Below are positions 22,264 to 33,967 of a stretch of DNA of 64,000 nucleotides, one piece after another. Position 1 is the stretch's first letter. Each line of letters opens with the position of its first letter. The position numbers and the translations under genes were made by a program. Source of the stretch: Maylandia zebra (Eukaryota > Chordata > Actinopteri > Cichliformes > Cichlidae); contig NC_135176.1 of assembly GCF_041146795.1 (NCBI RefSeq), positions 34,353,031 to 34,417,030 on the forward strand. The letters run 5' to 3'. The notes under the pieces were generated by a model. That model was not told where the DNA came from and did not search any database. It saw only the letters and a program-made list of their open reading frames with translations.

Positions 22264-23069
22264 TTAACAGAAGGCTCTGAACTCCTCACCGAGGTCCCCG
22301 ACTTCTCTGATCAGCTCTGTCACCATGATTAGAAGTTGTTGGAAGGCTGCATCTGTTGAAAAGAACAATAACACAAAGAATACTGGCTTGTGATAAACTG
22401 GATGAGCATTGTGATGAGAAAAACAACTATATCCATAAGTGATGGCTTCACATTTTGCATTCAGGTTTAAGTAGTTCAATCTGTTAAAACTGTTTACAAT
22501 TTAGCCTTTTACATATAAATGTACAACGTTTTAGAACTTACCTCAGAAATCTAAACAAGCAAAATATGATGATATTCAGCAGCATAAATTAGTGTTTTGA
22601 AGTTAAGATTACAATGAAATTGTGATGCAGCTCATTGTCTCAAAGCATACCGTCGTTACAGAAGGCACTGACCGCAGACTATTTGCTGGGGAGGTCGCAT
22701 AGCTGTGTAGGTTGGCGAAAGGAGCCAGATGGGGCATCATGTTGGGGGCAGACTGCAGAGCGGTGGAGCCTGTTTAGAAAAAGGTTTAAAAAATTACGAC
22801 TCATCTACAAAGGTTCCTGTTCACTCACACTCACACACACACACAACACACACACACACACCATTATTACCTGGTGCTTTCACACGTGGGGCCTGGGGAA
22901 AATTTGGTCCAAGACAAAACAAAACATTAGTATTGAACTGCATTGTGTTTTTTGCTTACTTTGCTTTAAGTTACAGTAAAATTTACAACATCACACAAAA
23001 AGGGTTAAAAACAATAATTTGAAGACACGAGTGCCTTACTTGTTTATGGTTGGATTGTACTTCACTGAT
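22264..23069 (-). pseudogene. Series of unrecognised spliced exons, minus strand
   Basis: Four exon-like segments have good splice sites on both sides: 23069-23040 (ISEVQSNHKQ), 22892-22871 (APRVKAP), 22769-22651 (GSTALQSAPNMMPHLAPFAN ... NSLRSVPSVTT) and 22352-22264 (DAAFQQLLIMVTELIREVGD ... EEFRAFC, then stop). The first three join in frame. The last joins out of frame with its longest reading, so a small lesion or a different donor is implied. The final exon looks amphipathic. The style resembles accessory proteins of fish DNA transposons, but I cannot name the family. Confidence 0.4.
22828..22862. repeat. (CA)n microsatellite
   Basis: An imperfect CA tract lies between two of the minus-strand exon-like segments. 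Confidence 0.9.
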
Positions 23070-23159
23070 CTGAAATGAGAAAATAAACAAAAAACAAACA
23101 ACGTCAATTAAAAAGAGGAAAATTTGTGCGTGTGTAAAAAAATATTTGTGTGTGGACTT

Positions 23160-24662
23160 AAAAATACGTGTGAAACTCTGCACTCAAGTTTCAAGTAAGA
23201 ATTTTTACCATTTTTTGGTATTGGGGAAATGACAGTCTTCACTAACGGGGATTGTTACAAAACGGCCGGAGGCCGAGCACCAAAATTCAAACCCACGTGC
23301 AGAAAACCCAAGGCGGAGGCAGAGTAAAGGGTTTAACAAAGGTTTATTAACTAACTCCAAAAAAATGACGTGGATTGGATTTAAGGCTTGATACATGGGG
23401 CATGAGGGTCTTGGCCAGGGGAGTGGGATAAGCAGGGGACAGGTCCAAGAAAGCAACGGCAGCTGGCTGGTGATTAGGTAAGTACTGGAAGAGAGGACAG
23501 CAGTGTTAGACCGGTAGCCAATGAAGGGCTCTGGAGAGGGTGGAAGCTATGAAAATCTTCGTTTTACTGTGCAGGTGGGAGATGGAAGCGTTGAGGGAGA
23601 GGTGGTGCGGTCCAGGTGGGTTTGGTGGTGTGTGGCAGCTGTCCTGAGCGGTGAAGGTCCCGAGGTGGTGTAAGGGCAGGAGGGCAGGCAGGTGAGGCAA
23701 GGAGATGATTCTGAAAGCAGGCGGGTTAACCAGATTTCCAAGACGAGTGGTTCAGTGTGATGGAATTTCCAGGAGTAACTAGAACACGAGATTACAAGGT
23801 TAGTAGAGCACTTGAGATTCACAGACATGAAGCGTGAGGCCTGGTTACCAACATAGGGTAGTTGACGAATAGGTGAGGACGCAGTGTCAGCAAGCAGCTT
23901 AGCGCTCCAACCTGATTGCCTCAATCAGCTTCAGGTGAGAGAGGCTGTAGGCCCTGCCCATGGGTGGATACCAGGGAGGTCCAGACCTTCAATGGAATTT
24001 TACAGCCAGACACCCAGACCATGACAGGGATAGTTACAGAGCTTTCTTCGTTGTGAATTAGCATACATGTTTTTATTGAACATTTGAGGAACCAGCAAAA
24101 AAAACAAACTCTTGTAGAGGACATAAAGTCAGAGATAGAAACGACAAGGAGCAGGTGCATCTAGTGCAGGTAGAGCTGCTGCAAAAACCCACAGAGCCCA
24201 GCAGCCAGCAACAAATCCTGGATCCTTGGCTTTTAGTTAGCAGTTAGCATTAGCAGCACATCCTGCGTCTGATGTGAAAGGACTTTTATGCTGCGCCCTG
24301 TGACTCACAGCCATGGTCCCGGGTCAGCCTTGACTTTGTGTTAAACTAATCCTAAAGTAATAATGGTGTTTCTAACCACTGATATAGCACAACTTTATCC
24401 TTTCAACAGCTACTGAAAGTTAGGAGACCTAGCTGCTATCGGATATTTATATAGAGATCCTCCAGCTTCAAACTGTATCACCCTTGAAGGACCTGCAGTT
24501 CAAAAAAGCGCCCCTCCGACAGCCAAACCCATCTGTTCTCTGATTGGATAGTTATATTTGTGATTGACATGACATTGACCAATCAGATGAAAGGAAGAAA
24601 AACAGGGTCAAAATTCGTACTTGTAACTTGAAACTTGAGTGCAGAGTTTCACACGTATTTTT
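23160..24662. mobile_element. Element with perfect 37-bp inverted repeats
   Basis: 23160-23196 and 24626-24662 are perfect inverse complements over 37 bases (core ctgcactcaagtttcaagt). Weaker similarity extends outward to tgtggactta on both sides. The inner sequence includes a GC-richer block (23230-24010) with no supported gene. The family was not recognised. Confidence 0.55.
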
Positions 24663-24969
24663 TGGCTAAGTCCACATGTAAAAGGTTAACATATGTGTTT
24701 AAGTTGAAATGTGTGGCTGGTAAATCTGGATTACACTAATAGTTAAAAAGTTAAGAGATAAAAAGACTTATGGGGATGTTAGTTCAGTTTATGTCTTCAT
24801 ACAAGGAAAAAAGGGAACACCCCAGTTATATTTTGGTCTTTGTTATATCGTTCAGTGTTGATTCAGTATTTTCTAATTACACTTTACATCTTCCATGGCA
24901 TTACTTACAAAATACCACTAGGTGGCGCATAGCGGCCAGGAGGAGCGTAAACCCCCCTGGGAGGCAAAT

Positions 24970-25042
24970 CTGCAGAATAAATCCTGCAGTTGAAACGTAA
25001 ACAAGTTCATGATCTGTGCCTCTTTATTTCAATACACAGCTG
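24970..25042. repeat. 73-bp direct repeat, copy 1 (LTR-end-like)
   Basis: gcagaataaatcctgcagtt through tttcaatacacagctg is repeated at 27444-27516 with one difference. AATAAA at its start and ACACAG near its end suggest the R-U5 end of an LTR. Confidence 0.5.
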
Positions 25043-25147
25043 GGTTACTAGTCCTCAAAATGACTAATATGTAACACAGTAGAAGCAATAAGACTGTTGT
25101 GAACTCGTGAATGAAAGTATACCGTTATAAGTTAAGTACTGTTGAAG

Positions 25148-26889
25148 TAGGGTTGCCAACCGTCCCTTAAAAAACGTCCCGTATTTCGAAACAAAAGTAC
25201 ACGTCCCGTATTGAGCTAATAAGGGACGCACTTTGTCCCGTAATACAGTGAGAATCAAAAGTAGTCTATAAATGTTTATGGGATTAACGCTTTGTTTGAA
25301 AACATAATTCCCAGCCCCTCTCCTGCTTTGTGACCAATGAGCTGACAGCACACTTATGACAATTCAGATTACCGCTCATCTCATTGGTCGAGGAAAGGTC
25401 GCTTACGGAGAAAATACCGGAAGACAACAGATGACCACAACAAGAAGCATGGCCAACAGGGAAACAAACGCCGACACTGCGGTGCAAGTCTCGGACAACA
25501 GTACACCTAAAGCTGGGCAGACACTGTGTGATTTTTTCAGTCACGTTATTCAGCTCCTGCTCAAACTGCACGATTGACTCGCAGGGGTCAGAAGTTCATA
25601 GGTCACGATGCTCTGATGCGACCTGAGTGCTCACACTGTGCCTCCATAACATGAAGGTTATAACAGAAACTCTGTCGCTCGCTCTCTCTGTCTTTCACTC
25701 ACACAGACACACACCAACATCAACTTTGCTAAATTGCTGATGAAAAACATGATCAGGCAGCTGTGATTGAGCAGCATGTAAATCCAACTGTTTTCACGGT
25801 TGTTGTGGTCGTGATAATTGTGTGATGCCACATCGAAAAGGCTCGGATGAGCCAAAGCTCTACAAGTTGTGCCTCCATCGCTTGTGTCCAGATCACAGCT
25901 GCACAGCTGTGCTGCTCCGTCTTTTTCACCAACGGTTACGTGTTTGCGCGCGAGCAGTGTGAGCGGCTGTGGTGACACGTCACGAACGATTGATGATCGG
26001 GAGCTGGTCGTGAGGTGTTACCCCACGTATACTACACGATGCACGCCAAAAGCGGTCCGATCACCAAATCAGTCGCACGACTCAAAAATCGTCTCAAAAT
26101 GGGCCAAAAATCGCACAGTGTGCGCCCAGCATTAGAGCAGCAATGTTTGTTCCCCTCAGAGAAAGAAAAAAAGGCTGCAAAAGTACAGGGAGGAATGGGA
26201 AAAGGAAAACACCTGGCTGGAAAAGTTACTATGGGCATGTGCAGTGAATATCAGCGCTATGTGGCCAGAAGTGTGATAATATAACTTATTTTGTGTAATA
26301 AACAACTGCAAGGATAGATGATTACAACAAATACATGACTAATACATAAAAGTAATACATAGATGAATAATGATGATGAGTTAAGATGCGTAATCATGGG
26401 AACAAGCGGGTTTACAAACAGGAGCAGCTGATTAGCATTAGAAAAGCTGAAATAATACCTCAGCTGTAGCCAATTGTACTAAATGCACTATATGTGCACT
26501 GTTACAAGAATATTTTTCGTTCTATTGTTTTCTATTATTTTAAGTTAAGCAGGACAGAGTTCTTTTAAAGAAAGATTTACTTATATTCTCAAAAGTTAAG
26601 CATGACAGGCTTCTGTTTAAGAAAGAGACCTGTTTTACTGTGTTAATGTTGTCATTTTGAGCTAAAAATAAATGGCTAAATGATCATTTGTTTCCCATAA
26701 GGTCATATCACAAAGAATAGAATATGCATCTACTTAAATCAACTTCAAGTCAAATAGTTAAAAAAATAATTTCACACACAAACAAAGAGCTAGAAAATTC
26801 ACCACACTGGGAAGAGTGAAGACAACTGGGTTGCCCGGCCCTGGCCACGAGGTGTCCCTTATTTATTTTTCAGGGAGTTGGCAACCCTA
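25148..26889. mobile_element. hAT element, TSD TGTTGAAG
   Basis: The ends tagggttgccaac and gttggcaaccc+ta are inverse, and the exact 8-bp duplication TGTTGAAG flanks them (25140-25147 and 26890-26897). Short frames are present but no transposase motif survives. A smaller element is nested within it (25511-26131). Confidence 0.82.
25511..26131. mobile_element. Nested MITE inside hAT
   Basis: The inverted ends agctgggcagacactgtg and cacagtgtgcgcccagc, with an adjacent ATTTTT/AAAAAT, delimit about 620 bp. The target duplication is unclear. No coding sequence. Confidence 0.6.
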
Positions 26890-26944
26890 TGTTGAAGTAT
26901 GAAGTATGAAAATGGAGCACTGTAACAAAAAATAATTTCCCCCA

Positions 26945-26985
26945 GGGATCAATAAAGTATTCTGATTCTGATTCTGATTCTGAAG
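26945..26985. repeat. LINE/SINE tail with (TCTGAT)n
   Basis: The segment cccccagggatcaataaagt followed by repeated ttctga units is a typical fish retroposon 3' tail. Confidence 0.6.
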
Positions 26986-27443
26986 TATTGTGTTTTGAAT
27001 GAGATCGTGATGTGAACGTGATCATGCTAGGCTAATGGGCTGGCTAGCGGGGGAAGTGAGCTTCAAGTACCGTAGCGATGCTAAGGCACGTTCTCAGTTG
27101 TGTGTTCTCTATATGTCTTGTTCAAGTAAGACAGCATGCAAAGGCTGTAATTAATGCTTCCATAGCTGCTCATGTGCTGTATATCAATGGTTGTTTGCTA
27201 TTCACGGGCTGTGAGTTACAGTACATTGTATTTCTTGATGCAGTGTAACCGTATGTGTAACCGGAACAAAGGCTGAGGCAACCTGGTCACTGCGAGCCAA
27301 TGTTATCTATATTTATGATGGTTAATGTATACTCGCCAAGGTTATTCCTGTACTTTTGACAATACGCTGACAGCTGTTATGCCACGTTACAAAGAATTGC
27401 TGGTTCGTATGAGAGGCGATTAATGATTTGTTCCCCTGTTGAT

Positions 27444-27516
27444 GAGCAGAATAAATCCTGCAGTTGAATCGTAAACAAGTTCATGATCTGTGCCTCTTTA
27501 TTTCAATACACAGCTG
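27444..27516. repeat. 73-bp direct repeat, copy 2 (LTR-end-like)
   Basis: Near-identical to 24970-25042. The sequence downstream differs. The two copies may be remnants of LTRs from an element whose interior was replaced by the hAT at 25148-26889. Confidence 0.5.
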
Positions 27517-28040
27517 CGGGATCTAGGATCGCACCCCTCCCAGGCACCTGTCACACCAGGGGGGCAACACATACACAAATCTTTTTTATGCACACACAAA
27601 TTCTTTTTACACATACAAATTCTGATTTACAAGTACAAAATATTTATGACCACAATTTGAGCCCATACTACTGTGTCTCCGGTGTTCTGACAAAACGTCC
27701 GGTCAACTCTGCTGAGCTTAAATGGAATATCCTGCTGCCTGATGGGATGTACCACTGTGAGAGGGGTGCTATGGAATAGTGCATGTGGTAGCAGCTTTAA
27801 TTTCCCGCTCAACCATAAATCAATGGTTTTCAATGTGATTGTTGTCACATTGTCAACTATAAATAGATCAACAGATCAACGATAACAGAACAACAGTGAA
27901 TCAATGTTATTTCAATGTCAGGTTTCCTCAGTATTTTAATGTTGTTTCAACATTGATTTTGCATTGACATTTCAATCCTTACGATTCTGATGGATCAGAT
28001 GTAAAATCAACATCAGTTAAATGTCTCCTGGCTATCTGGG

Positions 28041-28489
28041 TTATATATGATGTTTAACCGCAGTAATGAAAGATTGTAAAACAGGGTTTGAAAACGATTT
28101 GCCGGGAGTTCGCTGTTCTCGTCGGTCCTAGTGAGCCTTGAACCACGGCTAGCTATCGAGCTGGTGGGTAACAGACGTCTCTGAAAACGTTGAAGCATTT
28201 TTGCAAATATGCAATGTCTTGATAATCTGAGCAGATATTTGAAGTTTGCACAGCTACATTCTTGCTTGAAAATATGCTAAAAGTTTATTTTGTGACCCAG
28301 AAAGAATAAGAAGAGTCATATTAAAACTAAGTAGCTGCTGCCATTGTTGGAAACTGGAATTGGCTGGGCCATGCTATGAATTCTGGGATGTGGTGGGCCA
28401 TACGATAACCATGACAACCATGTCATCGGGTAACATGGCAACCACATTAATCCCTGAACGCAAACCTAGAAAGTGTTCCCAGCAGAACG
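28041..28489. other. Unassigned intergenic sequence
   Basis: No supported gene or delimited element is seen between the large element's right end and the next hAT. Confidence 0.4.
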
Positions 28490-28497
28490 AGAGGCAC

Positions 28498-30477
28498 TAG
28501 GGCTGGGCAAAACGATTATTTTCCTAATCGATGAATCTAGCGATTAATTTTTCAATCCGATTCGATTTCGATTCGATTCGATTAACGATTTTTTTTCCCC
28601 ATTATTTGACTTGTATAGCAATTTCACATTTACTAATTTATGTATATAAATGAAAAACACAAATTTATTCATTTGAAGACCTTTTAATAAAAAAAAAAAA
28701 AATTGCAAAATAAAGTTGTAGAGGTCGTACAATCAATACAATAGAGATAGCATTTAACAAGAAATGAAATGTGCAAACATATATAAAATTAAGGAAAAGT
28801 TAACAAAACATTTCAAATAAATAGCAACAGTGGTGTCTTTAAACAAACAAAATGTAACATTCACTTTGCTTTCTGCCAAAAAGTGCTCTTCATTCACAAA
28901 ACAAAATCCACAATAACATTGTACTACAATCTTCTGTTTTTAACAAAAAATTAAATGTTTTGCAAAACAAATATAACAAAGGAAATCATAGCAAAAAATT
29001 AATAATATACAAACAGCAGCAATGGCGTCTTTGAACAAATAATGAAATGACAAGTTACCCCTAAGTAGGACTCTGTGACCAGACTTGTCCAAGCATCAGT
29101 GGTAAGGGAGATTTTGGATGTGGCTTTTTTTAGTTCTTTCCTTAGTTTCTCCACTGAAGTTTCATACTTTCTCTCCATCATGCTTGTAAAATGACGCTTA
29201 GACGGCAGAGTGTAACCTGGTTGGAAAGTGGTCAGCATTTCTTTGAATCCCTCACCCACAGCAAGTGGTCTCTTGTCTTTTAAAATCATAGATAAGACCC
29301 TCTCAGTAAGTACAGCCACCTCCTGGGGGGTGCATGGTGTACTTCTTCTCTGACAGTAGTCCTCCAGACTTTTCTGTTTGTTCCTAAAATCATAAATCAC
29401 ACACAGCACACATATGAATTCGAATAATTACAAAATAATTATATGGAAAGCATAATATCAAAATAATTTGATAAGGATCTGGTTGAGATAGATACACACA
29501 TACTGTTATGCCATGTGCTTTCATAGCATAACAGTAAGAGGTTAATAATAATCCCCAATGTTGAACATATGATATGCAGTAATCATGATGGCTGGAAAAG
29601 ATAACGTTTAAACAGCCATAGCTGATGGCACTTTTACTGGTGCACTGCTTTCTAGTCATTAGATGGCATAACTTGGACCTATAAGATCAAGCTGGAGAAG
29701 CATTATGTATAAAAACAGCGTTCAAATAGGATGAAACACATTAAATTTGACAAATCAAGAGTTCATTGTCATTTTGCTTTTGCAAGCACTTTAACAATGT
29801 TGTAATAGTGTCCACGACGGCTACGTTTAGCAGGTGGTGCATTATCCTTGTTAACATTTCTCCTGCGGCCAATTCGCTGTCTCACATTTTTGTCTTTCGC
29901 CGATTCTGATAATCAGCCTGCGTGCATTCAGACTCATTTCGCCAGCATGGGCCACAAACCAAAAAAACAATAACTAAACAGCAGCTGCTATATGTTACTG
30001 CTAAGCAGCTTAAATGAGTTTTGCATTTACGGAGGTTGGGTGTTTATCTCTGTGTCTATGAGTGAGTGTACGTCTACGTGGGGGAGGGCGGTCTGGATGA
30101 ATTAACGGGTAAAAACTAGCGTTAGTAAAAAAGTTGAAAACTTACGGTGGTTTGTCCTTTGCAGAAGCTGCTCCTGGATGCCGTCGTTTGAGGTGCTGGT
30201 GCATAGCCGTCGTGCTTTTATGATAGGCCATTTCCACCTCACAAAGCCGGCAAACGACTGAATCACTTCCTTTTCTGTTAAAATATCCCCATACTGTAGA
30301 GCTGCGTGTTCGGGTGGAGTGATTTAAGTTGACTGCAACTGCCTCACTCATGATTCCGCTACTCGCTGCCGCCATGTCTTTTTTTGAAAGTGACGACGCA
30401 TCGACGCAGATTTTTTTACGTCGACGTATTTTTTGCGTCAACGTAATCGATTACGTCGACGCGTTGTCCCAGCCCTA
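28498..30477 (-). mobile_element. hAT element with partial BED-finger transposase, TSD AGAGGCAC
   Basis: The ends tagggctgggcaaaac and ttgtcccagcccta are inverse. The exact 8-bp duplication AGAGGCAC lies at 28490-28497 and 30478-30485. The transposase is on the minus strand. Exon 1 (30441-30144) carries a BED zinc finger ([25 protein letters not shown], then HLKRRHPG) and ends at a GTAAGT donor. A later exon (about 29384-29000) has LPSKRHFTSMMERKYE and LTTDAWTSLVTESYLGVTCH, the ZBED-type catalytic-core start. The remaining core and the hATC dimerisation domain are absent, so the copy is internally deleted. Confidence 0.88.
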
Positions 30478-30739
30478 AGAGGCACAGCACCGCCCTGCAG
30501 CGTGTCTCCGGGCTGCCACGGTGAAGAGATTAAACATCACACAACGCCATTATATTATACACACACACACACACATAAAGTTTTATGCGCCAGAGGGAAT
30601 GTTCGCCCAGGACACCAAACAGGCTAGGACCGCCACTGGTGTTGGAACAAGCCTCTGCTAACGGAAACAGTTTAACACAACTTCCACTCACGTCCTTCAC
30701 AATAAGAGCTCCAGTCTGAAGGCTGCACCCGGACAGCTG
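30478..30739. other. Spacer between hAT and gene C leader
   Basis: Contains a short (CA)n tract (about 30560-30574). No gene is seen. Confidence 0.4.
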
Positions 30740-30930
30740 TCGTTTACATTTCTTTCAGCACTAATAACGTGAACCATCATTATTACTGATAAAAACACGT
30801 CGATGATCTGCTACACGTGACGCACACGGCACGTGGCGTGTCCCCGTGCTTTTATTTTGAAGGCGTCGTCGTGTTTCCTGAAGAGACGAAAGTAAAGAGC
30901 ACTCCTCAGTAACTTCGTCAGGTCTCCGCG
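30740..30930 (+). promoter_or_regulatory. Gene C promoter/leader module
   Basis: cagcactaataacgtga, cgtgcttttattttgaaggc, gtgtttcctgaagagacg and gaaagtaaagagcactcc occur in the same order as in the orphan module at 11770-11930. The core resembles the modules at 4301 and 44724. It sits about 200 bases before the gene C start codon. A CGTCAG/GTCTCC donor-like site is near 30917. Promoter function is inferred from recurrence and position. Confidence 0.5.
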
Positions 30931-31122
30931 TCCTGCTGAGTGTGTGTGTCACAGTGTTACACACACACTCAGCACTGCAGGCACACCTGTTCAGGTGTGT
31001 GAGGAGCTTCCTGTCAGACTGAAGCAGGTGTGTGTTCACACTCATGTTCCTGAATCCATCGCTCTGCTGCTGGAGGCTCCTGCACGCGCTCAGTTTGGAC
31101 TCACCTGGGCTCGTGCTCACAC

Positions 31123-32503
31123 ATGGATCCTGATCCAGGTCCAGACCTGACTGTGGTCCTCCTGGGAAACTGTGGAGTGGGTAAAAGCGCTTCAGGAAAC
31201 ACGATTTTAGGCCGAGCGGCGTTTGAGTCAAAGACGTCCTTCAAGGCGGGAGAGAGCGAGATCAGAGAGGAGGCGGGGCGAGTGTTCGGGAAGGTGATCC
31301 GCGTCATCGACACTCCGGGAATACTGGGACGAGAGGAGCCCGTCGGGAGGTGCTGTCGGCACGTGCTTGAGTCCCCCGGCTCTCACCTGTTCCTGTTGGT
31401 GGTTAAAACGGACCGATTCACTGCCGAGCAGGAACGTGGCGTGGAGGCGGGGCTCGCAGCGGTGGGAGGGCGGGGCTTCAGCCGCTGTTACCTGCTCTTC
31501 ACGGGTGGAGATGCCCTGAAGAACACGTCGCTGCACGACTTCATCTACCAGGACCGGCAGAGTCCGCTCCCTGGTGTGGTGGCGAGGTTCTCCGGGAGGG
31601 TTCACCTGTTCAACAACGAGGACGCAGGAAGAGAGCAGGTCCGAGAGCTGCTGCTGAAGGCGGGGCTTCTTCACTGCCCACCAGGTAAGACAGGAACTGC
31701 ACGCTCACACAGACTGTACACTGAAGATGGTCACATGTTTGTGTCTGTGTCCTGCAGCTGAGTGTGTGGGGTCAGAGGTCAGGAGGATCCTTCTTATCGG
31801 TCCTCCTGGAGGCGGGAAGAGTTCTGCTGGGAACTCCGTGCTGGGCCGCCGCCACTTCGAGGTGGACTGCGACTTCCACGGAGGAGGGAGAGGACACACG
31901 TGCGGCGAAGCAGAGGGGGGGCGGGTCTCTGTGGTGGACTCGGCGGGACTCTCGGGTGAAGGTCTGACCCGGGAGCAGCTGCTCCGCGACATCGAGAGCG
32001 CCGCCCGGCTCGCCGATCCGGGACCTCATGTGGTGGCGGTGGTGGTGAAAATCGGCCAGCTTTCAGCCACAGACTCGCGGGCGCTCACCCTCCTGACCGA
32101 GCTGTTGGAGGGCGCGGCATCCCGACACGCAGCTGTGCTGTTCACTCACGGAGACGCTCTGGGAGACCGCCCTCTGCAGGACGCGATCAGGTCGAGCCGC
32201 CGCGTGTCAGACCTGGTGTCCCGCTGCCGGGGGCGACACTGCGTGCTGGACAACACTCGCTCAGGAGAGCGGGCGCAGGTGGAGCGCTTTCTCCGCCTCG
32301 TAGACGACATCATCAGAGAGAACGATGGACACCACTGGAGCCGGGACGCACTGAGGTCAGGTGACTTGGAGGACACTTCCTGTTCGAACAACGTTGTCGA
32401 GCATGCGCTCGCCGCGAGGACTCCTCCCTCTCTGCTGAGCGTGTGCTGGCGCCTCCTGTGTCTGAGCGCGCTCTTTGTGAGGCGTCATTTCCACTGGATT
32501 TAA
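31123..32503 (+). CDS. gimap8-like: Two-domain GIMAP GTPase with hydrophobic tail (gene C)
   Basis: Exons 31123-31684 and 31758-32503, separated by a 73-bp intron and joined in phase 1, give 435 residues. Domain 1 has G1 GNCGVGKSAS (from residue 15), G3 VIDTPGILG and G4-like FTGGD. Domain 2 has G1 GPPGGGKSSAGNS (from residue 202), G3 VVDSAGLSG (Thr-Pro replaced by Ser-Ala), the VVVKIGQLS box and FTHGD. The last 24 residues (SLLSVCWRLLCLSALFV, then RRHFHWI) form a hydrophobic segment suited to tail anchoring, as in mammalian GIMAP1/5. Exon 2 is strikingly GC-rich compared with its surroundings. A plausible polyadenylation signal AATAAA is at 32652. AIG1-family identity is certain. Membrane insertion and function are inferred. 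Confidence 0.93.
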
Positions 32504-33967
32504 CGGTGACAGATGAAATCTTTGGGTCGTGTCTGTTGTCATGAATCAAACCAGTAAAATAAGATGTCTGTCGGCTTTGATCAGGAACTCCTTCACGTGA
32601 ACTCGTCTGTGCTGCCGGCGGTGATCGCTGGTCTCGGTTTCCAGTATTAATAATAAACATCACGTTTGACTCTTTATTATGTACTTATTAGTTTTTGGTT
32701 GGATTAAGTCTGATATTCATTAGATCAGTGCCTCTTTAGTCATTAATTAGATTATTTAATATTAACGGTTTAATTGAATCATCGTCTCTGCTGGTTTTTG
32801 TTCATGTTTCTAGCAAACTATGCCCGTTATGTTTATTGCCTCATGTGTTGCAGCTTAATCTTTTAGACGACATTCTGGCTGCAACAGCTGCCAATAATTT
32901 ACTGCAAATATGAACTTTTGAATAAAAAGAGCTGCAGCTCTTCTGTGCTTTGTCAATAGGAGATGGTAATCAAGCTCATTTGAATTGTATTTTAACAGGT
33001 TTAAATTATATTTGTTTTATTTCAATGTAATTCTGCAAAAACCAAAGTTCACTGAATTTTAATTCAATTCAATTTTATTTATATAGCACCAAATCACAAC
33101 AAAAGTCACCTTAAGGCGCTTCATGTTTTACATTTCTCAACAAACCGTTATATATTCTACATTATCACTGTATTTCACTGTAATATTCAACTTTTTACTA
33201 TGATACTGTATTATTTTATACAGTCTCTCTATATTTAACAAAGTGTTAAAACTGTTGTTTTCACTTGAATTACCCATAAACAATTTTACAATTTATTTTT
33301 AAATTCATAGTCATTTACTGAAAAAAATAAAATAATTATTTACTGTGAAATTTATGGTTGCCAAAATAGTTTTGTGTTCTACATTTACAGTTTATTTTTT
33401 ACAGTGATTTCTACAACAGCGCAGGGCAGATCCTTTTAGGCCAGCATGTGATAACAGGATGTCACGGTCGACCGTGTCAAAAGCTGCTGACAGGTCCAAC
33501 AATAAAAGGGCAGCAGGGCTGCCAGAGTTAAAAGAATATCATTAAAAACCCTTAAAAGTGCCGTCTCGGTGCTATGTAGTGTTTTAAAGACAGATTAACA
33601 TTTTTCAGAGATGTTCAAATCAAGGTGGGTTAGGGTTAGGGGTTATTATAATAATATAATAATCCATTATTATTATTATTAAATAAGTCGTCAGCTGACG
33701 TTTCCTCTGCACAGTGAAGCTCCTCCACTTTAGGCTGAACGGTTTATTACAGCGGAGATTCTCCACTCCGAGATCTCACTGTGATTGGATAGTGAAGCAG
33801 CAGGTGTGGCAGGTACAGCAAACTGAGTTTCCGGTAGGGCATTTCGCACCTGTGTTAAACACAGTCGGTGTTTCCCTGCACTGGTTAGGTAGAGGCGAGC
33901 TCTTTCCAGAGTTTGAGGATCCGGACTCGGAGCTGAAGTTGTCCGGCAGAAGCAGCAACAAGCGCAG
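32504..33967. other. Gene C 3' region and spacer to gene D
   Basis: AT-rich. Includes AATAAA at 32652-32657, a common teleost repeat (33060-33125, tcaattttatttatatagca type) and a LINE scrap (33425-33530). The segment from about 33700 to 33967 is the likely promoter and 5' UTR of gene D. Confidence 0.5.
33425..33530 (-). mobile_element. LINE RT scrap
   Basis: The minus strand reads LLLDLSAAFDTVDRDILLSH, the reverse-transcriptase motif A block of CR1/L2-type LINEs. Only about 35 codons remain. Confidence 0.7.

Larger units (their letters stand above)
15105..28040. mobile_element. Candidate large composite DNA transposon bounded by inverted ends
   Basis: The left end reads cccagatagcaaggagac (15105 onward). 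The right end is its inverse, ending gtctcctggctatctggg at 28040, with one mismatch over the first 20 bases. Both ends continue into subterminal tandem-like motifs of the ttgaaacaatgt/ttgattcaatgt type (15120-15370 and 27830-27970). Within lie unrecognised spliced minus-strand exons, LTR-like pieces and at least two hAT insertions. Either this is one very large element with later insertions, or two unrelated short copies happen to face each other. I saw no convincing target duplication. Confidence 0.4.

Noticed and set aside
28544-28732. 62-aa minus-strand frame
   Set aside because: AT-rich interior of the hAT. No transposase similarity.
31228-32663. Several long minus-strand frames over gene C
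   Set aside because: Caused by the GC-rich coding strand. No domain content and no splice support.
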